From NCBI RefSeq assembly GCF_040548815.1, contig NZ_JBEPSM010000001.1, positions 2,170,001 through 2,234,000 on the forward strand: a stretch of 64,000 bases of DNA. The letters run 5' to 3'. Both the position numbers and the translations under genes were made by a program. The notes under the pieces are model-generated. The model was not told the origin of the DNA and did not search any database. It saw only the letters and a list, made by a program, of their open reading frames with translations. Origin of the DNA: Kaistia defluvii (GTDB lineage Bacteria > Pseudomonadota > Alphaproteobacteria > Rhizobiales > Kaistiaceae). Below, piece by piece: positions 15,938 to 25,620 of this stretch; position 1 is the stretch's first letter, and each line of letters begins with the position of its first letter.

Positions 15938-16993
15938 TTGACCACGCATACCGACGACGCTGAATTCGCCGCCCTTCGCCAGGCCTCCGCCCTGCTGGGG
16001 CGCGATCCGCTGCGCACGCAGGCGGCCGGCGGCAATACCTCGCTGAAGCGCGACGGCGTGCTCTGGGTCAAGGCGTCCGGCACCTGGCTCGCCGAGGCCG
16101 AGGAACGCGAGATCTTCCTGCCCGTCTCGCTGCCGCCGCTGCTCGACGCCATCCAAGCCAATGACGAGCGCGCCGCCAAGGCGACGGATTTCGTCGTCGC
16201 GGACGCCAATCCGCTGGGACTGCGCCCCTCGGTCGAAACCTCGGTGCATGCCGTGCTGCCGCAAGCCGTGGTGCTGCACATCCATTGCGTCGAGACGGTC
16301 GCCCAGGTCGCCCGCGCCGATGCGCGCGACGCCATCGCCGCCCGGCTGGACGGGCTCGACGGCATCGTCTGGTCCTATGTTCCCTATGTGAAGCCAGGCC
16401 TGCCGCTCGCGCGCGAGATCGACGCCGTGTCGCCGGCCGGCACCAATGTCGTGCTGCTCGGCAATCATGGCCTGATCGTCGCCGCCGAGACAGTGGCCGA
16501 GGCGGTCGCCTTGATCGAACGCGTCGGCACCGCGCTGGCGGTTCCCGTTCGCCCGGCCCCGGCCGCCGATATCGCCGCGCTGGAAGCACTGGCCGAGGGC
16601 TCGCCCTATCGCCTGCCGACCGACCCGGCGGCGCATGCCACCGCGACCGATCCCGCCCGCCTCGCCATCGCAGCGCGCGGCACGCTCTATCCCGATCACG
16701 TCGTGTTCCTCGGCAGTGGCACCGCGGTGCTGGCCGAAGGCGATACGCCCTCCGCCGTCGCCGAGCGTTCGGCGCTGCCGCCCATGCTGCTCGCCGTGCC
16801 TGGCAAGGGCGTGCTGATCCACCGCGAGGTGCTGCGCGGCGGCGACGCGCTCGCCCGCGCTTTGGCCGACGTGACCGGCCGGATCGAGGTCGACGCGCCG
16901 CTCCGCTTCCTCACGGTCGATGAGGAACAGGAGCTGGTGACGTGGGACGCCGAGATCTATCGCCGCTCGCTCGCCGCCGCCGCGAAGAACTGA
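15938..16993 (+). CDS. Class II aldolase/adducin-family protein (second aldolase of the rha locus)
   Basis: A 351-aa protein with an N-terminal class II aldolase/adducin fold. Phosphate- and zinc-binding landmarks are AAGGNTSLKRDGVLWVKASG near residue 30, VVLHIHCVETVAQV near 110 and VVLLGNHGLIVA near 170. A C-terminal half follows with a second GTLYPDHVVFLGSG motif. No ATG fits well, so TTG at 15938 is chosen because GGAG lies 8 bases upstream. It differs from the bifunctional rhaD product in having no dehydrogenase domain. It could act on another deoxy-sugar phosphate such as L-fuculose-1-phosphate. The following kinase starts 5 bases after its stop, so they are cotranscribed. Confidence 0.75.
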   Translation: MTTHTDDAEFAALRQASALLGRDPLRTQAAGGNTSLKRDGVLWVKASGTWLAEAEEREIFLPVSLPPLLDAIQANDERAAKATDFVVADANPLGLRPSVETSVHAVLPQAVVLHIHCVETVAQVARADARDAIAARLDGLDGIVWSYVPYVKPGLPLAREIDAVSPAGTNVVLLGNHGLIVAAETVAEAVALIERVGTALAVPVRPAPAADIAALEALAEGSPYRLPTDPAAHATATDPARLAIAARGTLYPDHVVFLGSGTAVLAEGDTPSAVAERSALPPMLLAVPGKGVLIHREVLRGGDALARALADVTGRIEVDAPLRFLTVDEEQELVTWDAEIYRRSLAAAAKN

Positions 16994-16998
16994 CCATC

Positions 16999-18369
16999 AT
17001 GCCCAAAGCCGTCGCCGTCCTCGACATCGGCAAGTCGAACGCCAAGCTGGCGCTGCTCGATTTCGACAGCCGCGCCGTGCTCGCCATCCGCACTCGCAAG
17101 AACAGCGTCCAGCCGGGACCGCCCTACCCGCATTTCGACGTCGACGGCATCTGGGAATGGTTTCTCGAGGGACTGACGGAATTTGCCGGCCAGGCCGAGA
17201 TCACCGCGATCTCGACGACGACGCATGGCGCGGCGATCGCGGTGCTCGGCGAGAACGGCCTGGCGCTGCCGGTGCTGGACTACGAGCATCCCGGCCCCGA
17301 CGAATTGGCCGACGACTACCGTTTGGCACGCGGCGACTTTGCCGAGATCCTGTCACCCGACCTGCCAGGCGGGCTCAATACCGGGCGGCAATTGTTCTGG
17401 ATGGCGCGCCGCTTCCCGGAGGAATTCGCGAAAGCGACGGCGATCGTGCCCTATCCGCAATACTGGGTCTGGCGGCTCACCGGCAAGCGCGTCGCCGAGG
17501 CGACCTCGTTTGGCGCGCATAGCGACCTCTGGAACGGGCGTGGCCAGACCTATTCGACGCTCGCCGAGACGCAGGGCTGGACAAAGCTGTTCCCGCCCCG
17601 CGCCGCGCCCTGGGATACGGTTGGGCCCGTGCTGCCCGAGATCGCGGAGCTTACCGGCCTGTCCCCAGACTGCCGCGTCGTCGCCGGCATCCATGACTCG
17701 AACGCCAGCCTGCTGCCGCACATACTGGGCCGCACCCTGCCCTTCACCGTGATCTCGACCGGCACCTGGATGATCTCGTTCGCCGCCGGCGGCAGCCTCG
17801 ACCATCTGCATCCCGAGCGCGGCGGCCTCGCCTATGCCGATGCCTTCGCGCGGCCGGTGCCTTCGGCCATGTCGATGGCGGGGCGCGAATTCGAGATCCT
17901 GACCGACGGCAAGGCGACCGAGCCGTCCCCGGCGGAGATCGCCACCGTCCTCGGGCGCAAGATCATGGCGCTGCCCGCCTTCGTCGCTGGCAATGGCCCG
18001 TTCGGCCATCGCCGGGGCAGTTGGTCGGTAGAGCCCGCGACGCTTGCGCCGGGCGAGCGCACGGCCGCCGCCAGCCTGTATGTCGCCCTCGTCGCCGAGA
18101 CCTGCCTGACCCTCACCGGCGCGCAGGGTCCTGTGCTGATCGAAGGCCCGTTTGCCAAAAACCGACTGTTCCTGTCGGCGCTGTCGGCGCTGGTCGACCG
18201 GCCGGTGATCGGCCGTCCGGATGCGACCGGCACGACGGAAGGCGCCGCATTGCTGGCCGATGGCCCCGATTCCAGCCGCAAGGCCGCGCCGGACCCGATG
18301 CCTGCCGAACCGCTCGGCGGCGATTTCGCGGCATATGCAGCGCAGTGGAAAGAGCAAGCGGAAGCCTGA
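16999..18369 (+). CDS. rhaK: FGGY-family carbohydrate kinase, copy 1 (rhamnulokinase-like)
   Basis: A 456-aa sugar kinase of the FGGY fold. The N-terminal phosphate loop is [14 protein letters not shown], with [12 protein letters not shown] following, the catalytic-base region is [14 protein letters not shown] near residue 230, and a second ATP-binding loop is [35 protein letters not shown] and [13 protein letters not shown] lie near the C-terminus. It presumably phosphorylates rhamnulose. Start ATG at 16999, immediately after the aldolase stop. A close paralogue lies at 18752, on the other side of the mutarotase gene. Confidence 0.85.
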   Translation: MPKAVAVLDIGKSNAKLALLDFDSRAVLAIRTRKNSVQPGPPYPHFDVDGIWEWFLEGLTEFAGQAEITAISTTTHGAAIAVLGENGLALPVLDYEHPGPDELADDYRLARGDFAEILSPDLPGGLNTGRQLFWMARRFPEEFAKATAIVPYPQYWVWRLTGKRVAEATSFGAHSDLWNGRGQTYSTLAETQGWTKLFPPRAAPWDTVGPVLPEIAELTGLSPDCRVVAGIHDSNASLLPHILGRTLPFTVISTGTWMISFAAGGSLDHLHPERGGLAYADAFARPVPSAMSMAGREFEILTDGKATEPSPAEIATVLGRKIMALPAFVAGNGPFGHRRGSWSVEPATLAPGERTAAASLYVALVAETCLTLTGAQGPVLIEGPFAKNRLFLSALSALVDRPVIGRPDATGTTEGAALLADGPDSSRKAAPDPMPAEPLGGDFAAYAAQWKEQAEA

Positions 18370-18440
18370 GGCATCACCCATCCGGCTCTGAAATGTTATG
18401 GTCGCGCGGAGACGTCCCGCGATCCGTCCAGGAGATCCCC

Positions 18441-18755
18441 GTGCAGAAATACGCCTTCAAGATGCAGCTCCATCCGGGCCAGGAAGCGGAATACAAGCGC
18501 CGCCATGACGAGATCTGGCCGGAGCTTTCGGCCCTGCTGAAGGAAGCCGGCGTCTCGGACTATTCGATCCATCTGGACCGCGAGACCTCGACGCTGTTCG
18601 CCGTGCTCTGGCGCACCGACGATCACGGCATGGACGCCCTGCCCGGCCATCCGGTCATGCAGCGCTGGTGGGCGCATATGGCGGATATCATGGCGTCGCA
18701 TCCGGATAACGAGCCGATCGCGACGCCGCTCGAAACCGTCTTCCACATGCCGTGA
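18441..18755 (+). CDS. rhaM: L-rhamnose mutarotase
   Basis: A 104-aa protein, the same length as E. coli RhaM. It interconverts alpha- and beta-L-rhamnose before isomerisation. The family landmarks are [20 protein letters not shown] with its catalytic His near residue 20, [17 protein letters not shown], and the tryptophan pair [11 protein letters not shown]. It is homologous to rhaU of R. leguminosarum. The GTG start at 18441 is supported by GGAGATC upstream. Its TGA overlaps the GTG start of the second kinase by 3 bases (GTGA), so translation is coupled. Confidence 0.92.
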   Translation: MQKYAFKMQLHPGQEAEYKRRHDEIWPELSALLKEAGVSDYSIHLDRETSTLFAVLWRTDDHGMDALPGHPVMQRWWAHMADIMASHPDNEPIATPLETVFHMP

Positions 18756-20146
18756 CCGGTTCCATGCCCCACGCTTCCCTCCCCAAGGCCACCATCGTCC
18801 TCGATATCGGAAAGACCAACGCCAAGCTGGCGCTGGTCGATGACGAGACGCGCGCGATCCTCGCGATCCGCACCACCGCCAACGAGGTCCTGACCGAGGG
18901 GCTGTACCCGCATTTCGACGTCGAACGGATCTGGAAATGGATCCTGGAGGGCCTGGCGGAATTCGCCGGCCAGGCGGCGGTCGGCTGCATCTCGACCACC
19001 ACCCATGGCGCGGCGATCGCCGTCACCGACGGCGACGACCTCGTCATGCCGATCCTCGACTATGAGTTCAAGGGACCGGATTCCGTCGCCGAGGCCTACC
19101 GCGCCCTGCGCGGCGCGTTCTGGGAGACGCTGTCGCCGGAACTGCCGGGCGGCCTCAATGTCGGCCGGCAATTGTTCTGGCAGGAGCGGACCTATCCTTC
19201 CGCCTTCGGCCGAGCGAAGACGATCCTGTTCTATCCGCAATACTGGGTCTGGCGGCTGACCGGCGTCGCGGTCAGCGAGCCGACGACTTTGGGCTGCCAT
19301 ACCGACCTCTGGAACCCGGAGGCCGGCACCTTCTCGCGGCTCGCCGATGATCGCGGCTGGTCGAAACTGTTCCCGCCGATAGTGCATCCCTGGGACACCG
19401 CCGGCACGCTCCTGCCGGCACTCGCCGCCAGGACGGGCCTGCCGGCCGATTGCCGCGTTGTCGCCGGCATCCATGACAGCAATGCCAGCCTGCTGCCGCA
19501 TGTCCTGCGTCGCCGCGCGCCGTTCTCGGTGATCTCGACCGGCACCTGGCTGATCCTGTTCGCCGTCGGCGGCTCGATCGCCGATCTCGACCCGGCGCGC
19601 GACTGCCTCGCCAATGTCGATGCGCTCGGCCGCGCGGTGCCCTCGGCCCGTTTCATGGCGGGACGCGAATATTCGCTGCTGACCGGGGATTCGAAGGCCG
19701 TTCCGACCGAGGCGGAGATTGCCCGCGTCGTGAACGAGCGGATCATGGCGCTGCCGTCCTTCGCGCCCGGCACAGGCCCCTTCGCCTTCCGCGAGGGGCA
19801 TTGGAGCCACGATCCAGGGTCGCTGACGCCGGGCGAGAGGATCGTGGCGGCGAGCCTCTATTGCGCGCTGACCGCCGAGACCTGCCTGCAGCTGACAGGC
19901 GCCGCCGGCCCAATCGTCGTCGAGGGGCCGATCTCGCGCAACGCGCTGTTCCTGTCGGCGCTGACCAGCATCGTCGGCCGCCCCGTGGTCGCCCGCACCG
20001 ACGCGACCGGCACGACCGAAGGCGCGGCGCTGCTCGCCAAGGGCCCGGAAGGCGTCGGCCCCGGCCTCCCCGACGCCGATCCCGCCCCGCCCTTCGCGCA
20101 CGACCTCACGGCCTACGCGACCGCCTGGCGCGAGACGACGGAGTAA
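18752..20146 (+). CDS. FGGY-family carbohydrate kinase, copy 2
   Basis: A 464-aa paralogue of the kinase at 16999; more than half of aligned residues look identical by eye. The same motifs are present: [56 protein letters not shown] and [15 protein letters not shown]. Both copies retain the active-site landmarks, so this is not a decaying duplicate. The start is GTG at 18752 (overlapping the rhaM stop) or ATG at 18764. It may have moved to a different ketose such as fuculose or ribulose, or may be the main rhamnulokinase; sequence alone does not decide. Confidence 0.85.
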   Translation: MTGSMPHASLPKATIVLDIGKTNAKLALVDDETRAILAIRTTANEVLTEGLYPHFDVERIWKWILEGLAEFAGQAAVGCISTTTHGAAIAVTDGDDLVMPILDYEFKGPDSVAEAYRALRGAFWETLSPELPGGLNVGRQLFWQERTYPSAFGRAKTILFYPQYWVWRLTGVAVSEPTTLGCHTDLWNPEAGTFSRLADDRGWSKLFPPIVHPWDTAGTLLPALAARTGLPADCRVVAGIHDSNASLLPHVLRRRAPFSVISTGTWLILFAVGGSIADLDPARDCLANVDALGRAVPSARFMAGREYSLLTGDSKAVPTEAEIARVVNERIMALPSFAPGTGPFAFREGHWSHDPGSLTPGERIVAASLYCALTAETCLQLTGAAGPIVVEGPISRNALFLSALTSIVGRPVVARTDATGTTEGAALLAKGPEGVGPGLPDADPAPPFAHDLTAYATAWRETTE

Positions 20147-20168
20147 AAAGCGGGGGAAGCTTGGCGTC

Positions 20169-20426
20169 CTTCACCTCTCCCTGAGGGAGTACCATCCTCG
20201 ACAGGCTAAGGAGGCCCTTCCCAACCTAGCCAAATGCCAAGGCCGTCATCCCGGCGGAGGCCGGGATCCATACCCGCAGGCCTGCCGAAGAGAGGCTTGC
20301 CAGGGTTTTCTGGGCCGGTGGTTATGGGCCCCGGCCTTCGCCGGGGCGACGAACGCTCCCACGCGCTGAAGTTTCGAATGAAGATCTTCGCGGCTATGCG
20401 AAGCCTCCCTCAGGGAGAGGTAAAAG
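20169..20426. repeat. Nested composite of two intergenic repeat families
   Basis: The outer arms CTTCACCTCTCCCTGAGGGA (from 20169) and CTCCCTCAGGGAGAGG (ending about 20426) belong to the CTCTCCC family. Between them sits a second inverted repeat, CCGTCATCCCGGCGGAGGCC (from 20243) against ATGGGCCCCGGCCTTCGC (from 20324), which belongs to the GTCATCC family seen at 31239 and 48199. No gene lies in this 292-base gap between the second kinase and the RpiR gene. Confidence 0.65.
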
Positions 20427-20438
20427 AAGCCCCCGCGT

Positions 20439-21278
20439 TCACTCGCCCCGGCGCAGGCGTTCCAGCGCTTCCAGCCGGTCGCGGGCCACGCGGCTCTGCT
20501 CGGCCACGGCGGCCGTCAGCGCCTCGGCGAGCAGCAGCAGGCCGGCGCTCGAATCCCACACCGACGGTGCCGGCACATGCGCCGGCAGGACATGGCGGGC
20601 GACCTTGGAGATCGGCGAAAGCCAGGGATCGGTGATCAGGATGATCCGCGCCCCCTGCCGGGCCGCACGCTCGGCAAAGACGACGAGATCGTCGGAATAG
20701 CGCCGGATGTCGAACAGGACGATCACGTCCTGCTTGCCGATGTCGAGCAGACGGTCGAACCAGGCCGCCGGCTGGCCCTCGATATGCTGGACATGCGGCC
20801 GCAGCACGCGCAGATGCGCGGCCATATAGGCGGCGATCGCATCGGTGAAACGGCCGCCCAGCAGATGCAGCGGCCGTCGGGGATCGGCGATCAGCCGCAC
20901 GGCGGCGTCGAATTCCTCGCGCGGCACGTTCTCCGCCGTGGCGCGGAGATTGGCGATCGCGGCCAGCGCGAACGCATCGAGCGGATCGCCGGCCGGCCGG
21001 ATGCCGCCCTTGGTCAGGGGCGTGGCGCGCTGCGCCGCCAGTTCCTGCTTCAGCCCGTCCTGGAAGGCGCCATAGCTGGAAAAGCCGAGCTTGGCGATCA
21101 TCCGCAGCACGGTCGGCGCGCTGACGCCCGCCGCCTCGCCGAAGCGGGCGGCCGTATCGAGCCCCGCCATCGGATATTCGGCCAGCAGGCGATGCGCCGC
21201 GCGACGTTCATTTGGCGTCAGCCGCCCGAGATCGCGCCGAATCTGCTCGGCGATCGAAGCCCCATTCCCGCTGTTCAT
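20439..21278 (-). CDS. MurR/RpiR-family transcriptional regulator
   Basis: A 279-aa regulator. The N-terminal HTH_6 domain has LTPNERRAAHRLLAEYPM and the recognition helix GVSAPTVLRMIAKLGFSSYG. The C-terminal SIS sugar-isomerase-like domain has RPLHLLGGRFTDAIAAYMAAH and VIVLFDIRRYSDDLVVFAERAARQGARI. It is divergent from the N-formylglutamate amidohydrolase-like gene and most likely controls that amine-use operon. ATG at 21278 is used; an upstream in-frame start has no ribosome site. Confidence 0.88.
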   Translation of the reverse strand: MNSGNGASIAEQIRRDLGRLTPNERRAAHRLLAEYPMAGLDTAARFGEAAGVSAPTVLRMIAKLGFSSYGAFQDGLKQELAAQRATPLTKGGIRPAGDPLDAFALAAIANLRATAENVPREEFDAAVRLIADPRRPLHLLGGRFTDAIAAYMAAHLRVLRPHVQHIEGQPAAWFDRLLDIGKQDVIVLFDIRRYSDDLVVFAERAARQGARIILITDPWLSPISKVARHVLPAHVPAPSVWDSSAGLLLLAEALTAAVAEQSRVARDRLEALERLRRGE

Positions 21279-21400
21279 GCCGCTCTGCCGCCGCCCCTGT
21301 TGCCGCATCGGAAGGCATTTGACGCCTGCATTTCAGAATTGACGCGCCACACCCACCCTGTAACGTATATTTCAGTTAGGCGGCATCGGGGAGTCGAACG

Positions 21401-22264
21401 ATGTCGCAGCGCCGGTATCAGGCGCGGCGATCGGGGGATCGGGTCATGGCGGATGGCTTGGCAGGCGCGGCAGACGAGGCGGCAGCACCCTTGCTCGCGA
21501 GCGACGAGCCGCCCGTGGTCGATCTCCAGGACAGCGCCGGCGGCCCCTTCGTCTTCCTTTGCGAACACGCCTCCAACCGCCTTCCGAAGGCGCTCGGCGA
21601 CCTCGGCCTGCCGGCCGAGGCGCTGACGCGCCACATCGCCTGGGATCCCGGCGCGGCCGCGATGACGCTGGGCCTCGCCGCCCGGCTTGGCGGCCCGGCG
21701 ATCCTGCAGAGCTATTCGCGCCTCGTCATCGACTGCAACCGCGAGCCGGGCCTGCCGGACGCGATCACCACGCTGTCGGAAGATACCGCGATCCCCGGAA
21801 ACCAGGATCTCGGTCCGGATGCGCGGCAGCAGCGCGTCGACGCGATCTGGGCACCGTTCCACGCCGCGATCGACGAACTCGTCGAGGCGCGCATCGCAGC
21901 CGGGAAGCCCAGCGTGATCGTCACGCTGCATTCCTTCACGTCGGTCTATCGCGGCGTGTCGCGGCCCTGGCATGTCGGCATCATTTCCAGCGGCGAGCGC
22001 AGCTTTGCCGAGGCGATGCTGTCGGCGCTCCGGCGCGATCCCGCGCTGGTGGTCGGCGACGACGAGCCCTATTCGGCGCGCGACAATGTCGACTACACGA
22101 TCCGCCGGCACGGCTTCGACCGCGGCCTGCCGCACGTCATGATCGAGGTTCGCAACGATCTCGTCGAGAGCGCCACCGATGTCGCGGCCTGGGTCGAGCG
22201 GCTGGGCGACGCGCTCCTCGAAAGTGCCGCCGCGCTCGGCCTTTCACCGGCGCAGGAAGACTAA
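21401..22264 (+). CDS. N-formylglutamate amidohydrolase family protein
   Basis: A 287-aa hydrolase of the FGase family. Zinc-site landmarks are FLCEHASNRLPKAL near residue 52, SRLVIDCNREPG, VIVTLHSFTSVYRGV near 175 and the C-terminal GLPHVMIEVRNDLV. The family hydrolyses N-formyl-glutamate or related N-acyl amino acids. Here it heads a glutamine-synthetase/permease/dehydrogenase module rather than a hut operon, which suggests a gamma-glutamyl or N-acyl intermediate (inference). The ATG at 21401 has GGGGAG 7 bases upstream. Confidence 0.85.
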   Translation: MSQRRYQARRSGDRVMADGLAGAADEAAAPLLASDEPPVVDLQDSAGGPFVFLCEHASNRLPKALGDLGLPAEALTRHIAWDPGAAAMTLGLAARLGGPAILQSYSRLVIDCNREPGLPDAITTLSEDTAIPGNQDLGPDARQQRVDAIWAPFHAAIDELVEARIAAGKPSVIVTLHSFTSVYRGVSRPWHVGIISSGERSFAEAMLSALRRDPALVVGDDEPYSARDNVDYTIRRHGFDRGLPHVMIEVRNDLVESATDVAAWVERLGDALLESAAALGLSPAQED

Positions 22265-22458
22265 GGGAGACAACGCCGTCCTCCGCGGCGGCGAACGACA
22301 AGAACAAGCAGGAAGCAGGGCGGGCCGAACGGCGCAGACCGAAAGCCCGAAACTACCCGAGCGGATACCGCCGCCCGGCACGGAACAAAGGGGAACTTCA
22401 TCCGATCCGAGACGCAGCCGGGCTGCGGCCGGACGGGCAACAGAGACGGGAGCACTTG

Positions 22459-24039
22459 ATGAGCCATCGCGAGGGGTATTCCGACAGCGACAAGAAGGCG
22501 GACATCCATGTCCTCCATTCCATGGGCTACGCGCAGGAGCTCGAACGGCGGATGAGCCGCTTCTCGAACTTCGCCATCTCGTTTTCGATCATCTGCATTC
22601 TCTCGGGCGGCATCAATTCGCTCGCCCAGGCGACGTCGGGCGCCGGCGGCGCCGGCATCGGCATCGGCTGGCCGGTCGGCTGCCTGATCTCGGGCGTCTT
22701 CGCGCTGGCGATGGCGCAGATCAGCTCCGCCTATCCGACCGCCGGCGGCCTCTATCACTGGGGCTCGATCCTCGGCAACCGCTTCACCGGCTGGGTCACC
22801 GCCTGGTTCAACCTGCTCGGCCTCGTCACCGTGCTCGGCGCCATCAATGTCGGCACCTATTACTTCTTCGTCGGCGCCTTCGGCCCTACCTTCGGCTGGG
22901 AAGACACGACGACCTCACGCGTGCTGTTCCTCACCGTGCTGACCGGCGCGCAGGCGCTGATCAACCACATGGGCATCGGCCTCACCGCCAAGCTCACCGA
23001 CTTCTCCGGCTATCTGATCTTCGTCACCGCCGTGGCGCTCGCGATCGTCTGCCTCGCCGCCGCGCCGAGCTATGATTTCGCCCGGCTCTTCACCTTCGGC
23101 AACTATTCCGGCCAGGCGACGATGGCCGCCGACGGCACGCTGACCGGCGCGCCGGTCTGGCCGGCCGTGTCGGGCTGGTGGGTTTTCCTGCTCGGCCTGT
23201 TGCTGCCGATCTATACGATCACCGGCTACGACGCCTCGGCGCACACTTCCGAGGAGACCGTGAAGGCCGCCCACTCCGTGCCGCGCGGCATGGTGATGTC
23301 GGTCGTCTGGTCGGCCGTGTTCGGCTACATCATGCTGTGCTCGTTCGTGCTGATGCTGCCCAACATGGACGATGCCGCCAAGCAGGGCTGGAACGTCTTC
23401 TTCTGGGCGATGGACGTCCAGGTGAACCCGACGATCAAGGTCATCCTCTATATCGCGATCTTCCTCTCGCAGTTCCTCTGCGGCCTGGCGACGGTCACCT
23501 CGGTGTCGCGCATGATCTTCGCCTTCTCGCGCGATGGCGGCTTGCCGGCCTCGCGGGCGCTGTCCAAGGTGAGCCCGAAGTTCCGCACGCCAGTCGCGGC
23601 GATCTGGACCGGCGCGATCCTCGCGGTCCTGTTCGTCTGGGGCTCGTCGCTGGTCTCGATCGGCGACACGCCGGTCTATACGATCGTCGTCTCCTGCACG
23701 GTCATCTTCCTGTTCTTCTCCTTCGTCATCCCGATCGTGCTGGGCCTGTTTGCCTATGGCACGGCCAAATGGCCGGCGATGGGGCCGTGGAACATGGGGC
23801 GCGGGCTGTTCTCGCTGTTCGCGATCCTGTCCATCATCTCTATGGTGCTGATCTTCTTCATCGGCGTTCAGCCGCCGAACGAATGGGCGCTCTACATCAC
23901 CATCGGCTTCCTGGTGCTGACGGCGATCATCTGGCTCGCCTTCGAGAACCGCCGCTTCCAGGGCCCGCCGATCGGCGACGTCATCGCCAAGCGGCAGGCC
24001 GAAATCGCCGCGGCGGAAAAGGCGGTTGGCGAGATCTGA
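22459..24039 (+). CDS. APC-family amino acid / amine permease
   Basis: A 526-aa inner-membrane transporter with about 12 hydrophobic helices. The N-terminal FAISFSIICILSGGINSL is typical of the AAT/GABA-type branch of the APC family, followed by YPTAGGLYHWGSILGNRF, PIYTITGYDASAHTSEETVKAA in the substrate region and ATVTSVSRMIFAFSRDGGLP. It likely imports an amino acid, GABA-like compound or amine for the downstream enzymes. The ATG at 22459 is set by GGGAGCACTT. The 194 bases upstream, after the amidohydrolase gene, hold no recognisable feature. Confidence 0.88.
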   Translation: MSHREGYSDSDKKADIHVLHSMGYAQELERRMSRFSNFAISFSIICILSGGINSLAQATSGAGGAGIGIGWPVGCLISGVFALAMAQISSAYPTAGGLYHWGSILGNRFTGWVTAWFNLLGLVTVLGAINVGTYYFFVGAFGPTFGWEDTTTSRVLFLTVLTGAQALINHMGIGLTAKLTDFSGYLIFVTAVALAIVCLAAAPSYDFARLFTFGNYSGQATMAADGTLTGAPVWPAVSGWWVFLLGLLLPIYTITGYDASAHTSEETVKAAHSVPRGMVMSVVWSAVFGYIMLCSFVLMLPNMDDAAKQGWNVFFWAMDVQVNPTIKVILYIAIFLSQFLCGLATVTSVSRMIFAFSRDGGLPASRALSKVSPKFRTPVAAIWTGAILAVLFVWGSSLVSIGDTPVYTIVVSCTVIFLFFSFVIPIVLGLFAYGTAKWPAMGPWNMGRGLFSLFAILSIISMVLIFFIGVQPPNEWALYITIGFLVLTAIIWLAFENRRFQGPPIGDVIAKRQAEIAAAEKAVGEI

Positions 24040-24225
24040 ACCTTGCGGACCGGGCGGCCCACTCGCTGGCCGGTCCCGCCCAAGCGGCATGCTGCCATCC
24101 CGGAGGTCCGCCTCCGGCACTGAGGCTCACCGCTTCCTGCCCCGGCCCGAAGGGCTGGAGGGTGGCCGGATCCGATCCGGCTGCCCGCACGCAGAAGCGC
24201 TCGACGGATCGAACAAGGAACTGCC

Positions 24226-25590
24226 ATGGCCGGAAACCTGACGCTGAATGAGCTCGAGACGGCAATCGCCGACGGCACGATCGACACGGTGATCGTCGCC
24301 TTCCCCGACATGCAGGGTCGCCTCGTCGGCAAGCGCTTCACCGGCCGCTTCTTCCTCGACAGCGCCATCAACGAAACGCACGCCTGCAACTATCTGCTGA
24401 CCGTCGACATCGATATGGAGCCGGTGCCCGGCTACAAGGCGGCGAGCTGGGAGAAAGGCTATGGCGATTTCGTCCTGAAGCCGGATATCTCGACGCTGCG
24501 CCGCATTCCCTGGCTCGAGGGCACGGCGCTGATGCTGGCCGATGTCTGCGACCACCATGGCGAGGACCTGGCGCACGCGCCACGCTCGATCCTGAAGGCC
24601 CAGCTGAAGCGGCTCGCCGACCGCGACATGAAGGCGTTCTTCGCCTCGGAACTCGAATTCTACGCCTTCGACGAGACGACCGAGAGCGCGAGCGGCAAGC
24701 GCTGGCGCGGCCTGAAGACGATGGGCGACAATATCGAGGATTACCAGATCCTCCAGACGACCAAGAACGAGCCGCTGCTGCGCGCCATCCGCACCGGCCT
24801 GATGGGCGCCGGCATCCCGATCGAGAACTCGAAGGGCGAATGGGGCCCGGGCCAGGAAGAGGTCAACATCCGCTATGCGGAAGCCCTCGAAATGGCCGAC
24901 TGGCACGTCATCATGAAGAACGGCATCAAGGAGATCGCCCATCTCCAGAACCGCGCCGTCACCTTCATGGCGAAGTGGCGCTACGACCTCGCCGGCTCCT
25001 CGTCGCACATCCACTCCTCGCTCTGGGATGCCTCCGGCAAGAAAGCGCTGTTCTCCGATCCGAAGGACCCGCTCGGCATGTCGGCGACCATGAAATCCTG
25101 GCTCGCCGGCCACCTCGCCCATGCCGGCGAGATGACGGCCTTCCTTGCCCCCTACATCAACTCCTACAAGCGCTTCCAGGTCGGCACCTTCGCACCGACC
25201 AAGACCGTCTGGTCCGTCGACAACCGCACCGCCGGCTTCCGCGTCGTCGGCGAGGGCAAGTCGGTGCGCACCGAATGCCGCATCGGCGGCTCCGACCTGA
25301 ACCCCTATCTCGCCTTCTCGGGCCTGATCGCGGCCGGCCTGCACGGCATCGACGAGAAGCTGGAGCTGGAACCGGCCTTCGCCGGCGACGCCTATTATGC
25401 CGCCGACCTGCCCGAGGTGCCGAAGACGCTGCGCGACGCGATCGCAGCGCTGGACGGGTCCAAGGTACTGCGGACGGCCCTGGGAGACGAGGTGGTCGAG
25501 CACTATCTGCACACCGCCCGCTGGGAGCAGCACGAATATGACCGCCGCGTCACGGATTGGGAGTTGCAGCGCGGCTTCGAGCGGTATTGA
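24226..25590 (+). CDS. Glutamine-synthetase-like gamma-glutamyl-amine ligase (PuuA/GlnT type)
   Basis: A 454-aa ligase with glutamine synthetase fold. ASELEFYAFDET (metal site), KGEWGPGQEEVNIRYAEALEM, AGSSSHIHSSLWD and NRTAGFRVVGEGKSVRTECR with GGSDLNPYLAFSG are the PuuA/GlnIII-type signatures. The N-terminal TVIVAFPDMQGRLVGKRF is also typical of this branch. It should join glutamate to an amine, polyamine or amino alcohol using ATP. The ATG at 24226 has AAGGAA upstream. The aldehyde dehydrogenase follows 30 bases later. Confidence 0.9.
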   Translation: MAGNLTLNELETAIADGTIDTVIVAFPDMQGRLVGKRFTGRFFLDSAINETHACNYLLTVDIDMEPVPGYKAASWEKGYGDFVLKPDISTLRRIPWLEGTALMLADVCDHHGEDLAHAPRSILKAQLKRLADRDMKAFFASELEFYAFDETTESASGKRWRGLKTMGDNIEDYQILQTTKNEPLLRAIRTGLMGAGIPIENSKGEWGPGQEEVNIRYAEALEMADWHVIMKNGIKEIAHLQNRAVTFMAKWRYDLAGSSSHIHSSLWDASGKKALFSDPKDPLGMSATMKSWLAGHLAHAGEMTAFLAPYINSYKRFQVGTFAPTKTVWSVDNRTAGFRVVGEGKSVRTECRIGGSDLNPYLAFSGLIAAGLHGIDEKLELEPAFAGDAYYAADLPEVPKTLRDAIAALDGSKVLRTALGDEVVEHYLHTARWEQHEYDRRVTDWELQRGFERY

Positions 25591-25620
25591 GTCCGCGCCA
25601 ACGCCGCGAGGAATAGAACT

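Noticed and set aside
20169..20426. Repeated CTCTCCC and GTCATCC units considered as a CRISPR array or insertion-sequence ends
   Set aside because: The units are inverted, not regularly spaced direct repeats, with no cas or transposase gene nearby. They fit palindromic intergenic repeats better.
21559..22458. In-frame upstream extension that would fuse about 300 residues to the APC permease
   Set aside because: It overlaps the amidohydrolase gene out of frame and reads as Arg-rich nonsense. A good ribosome site and family-like N-terminus support ATG 22459.
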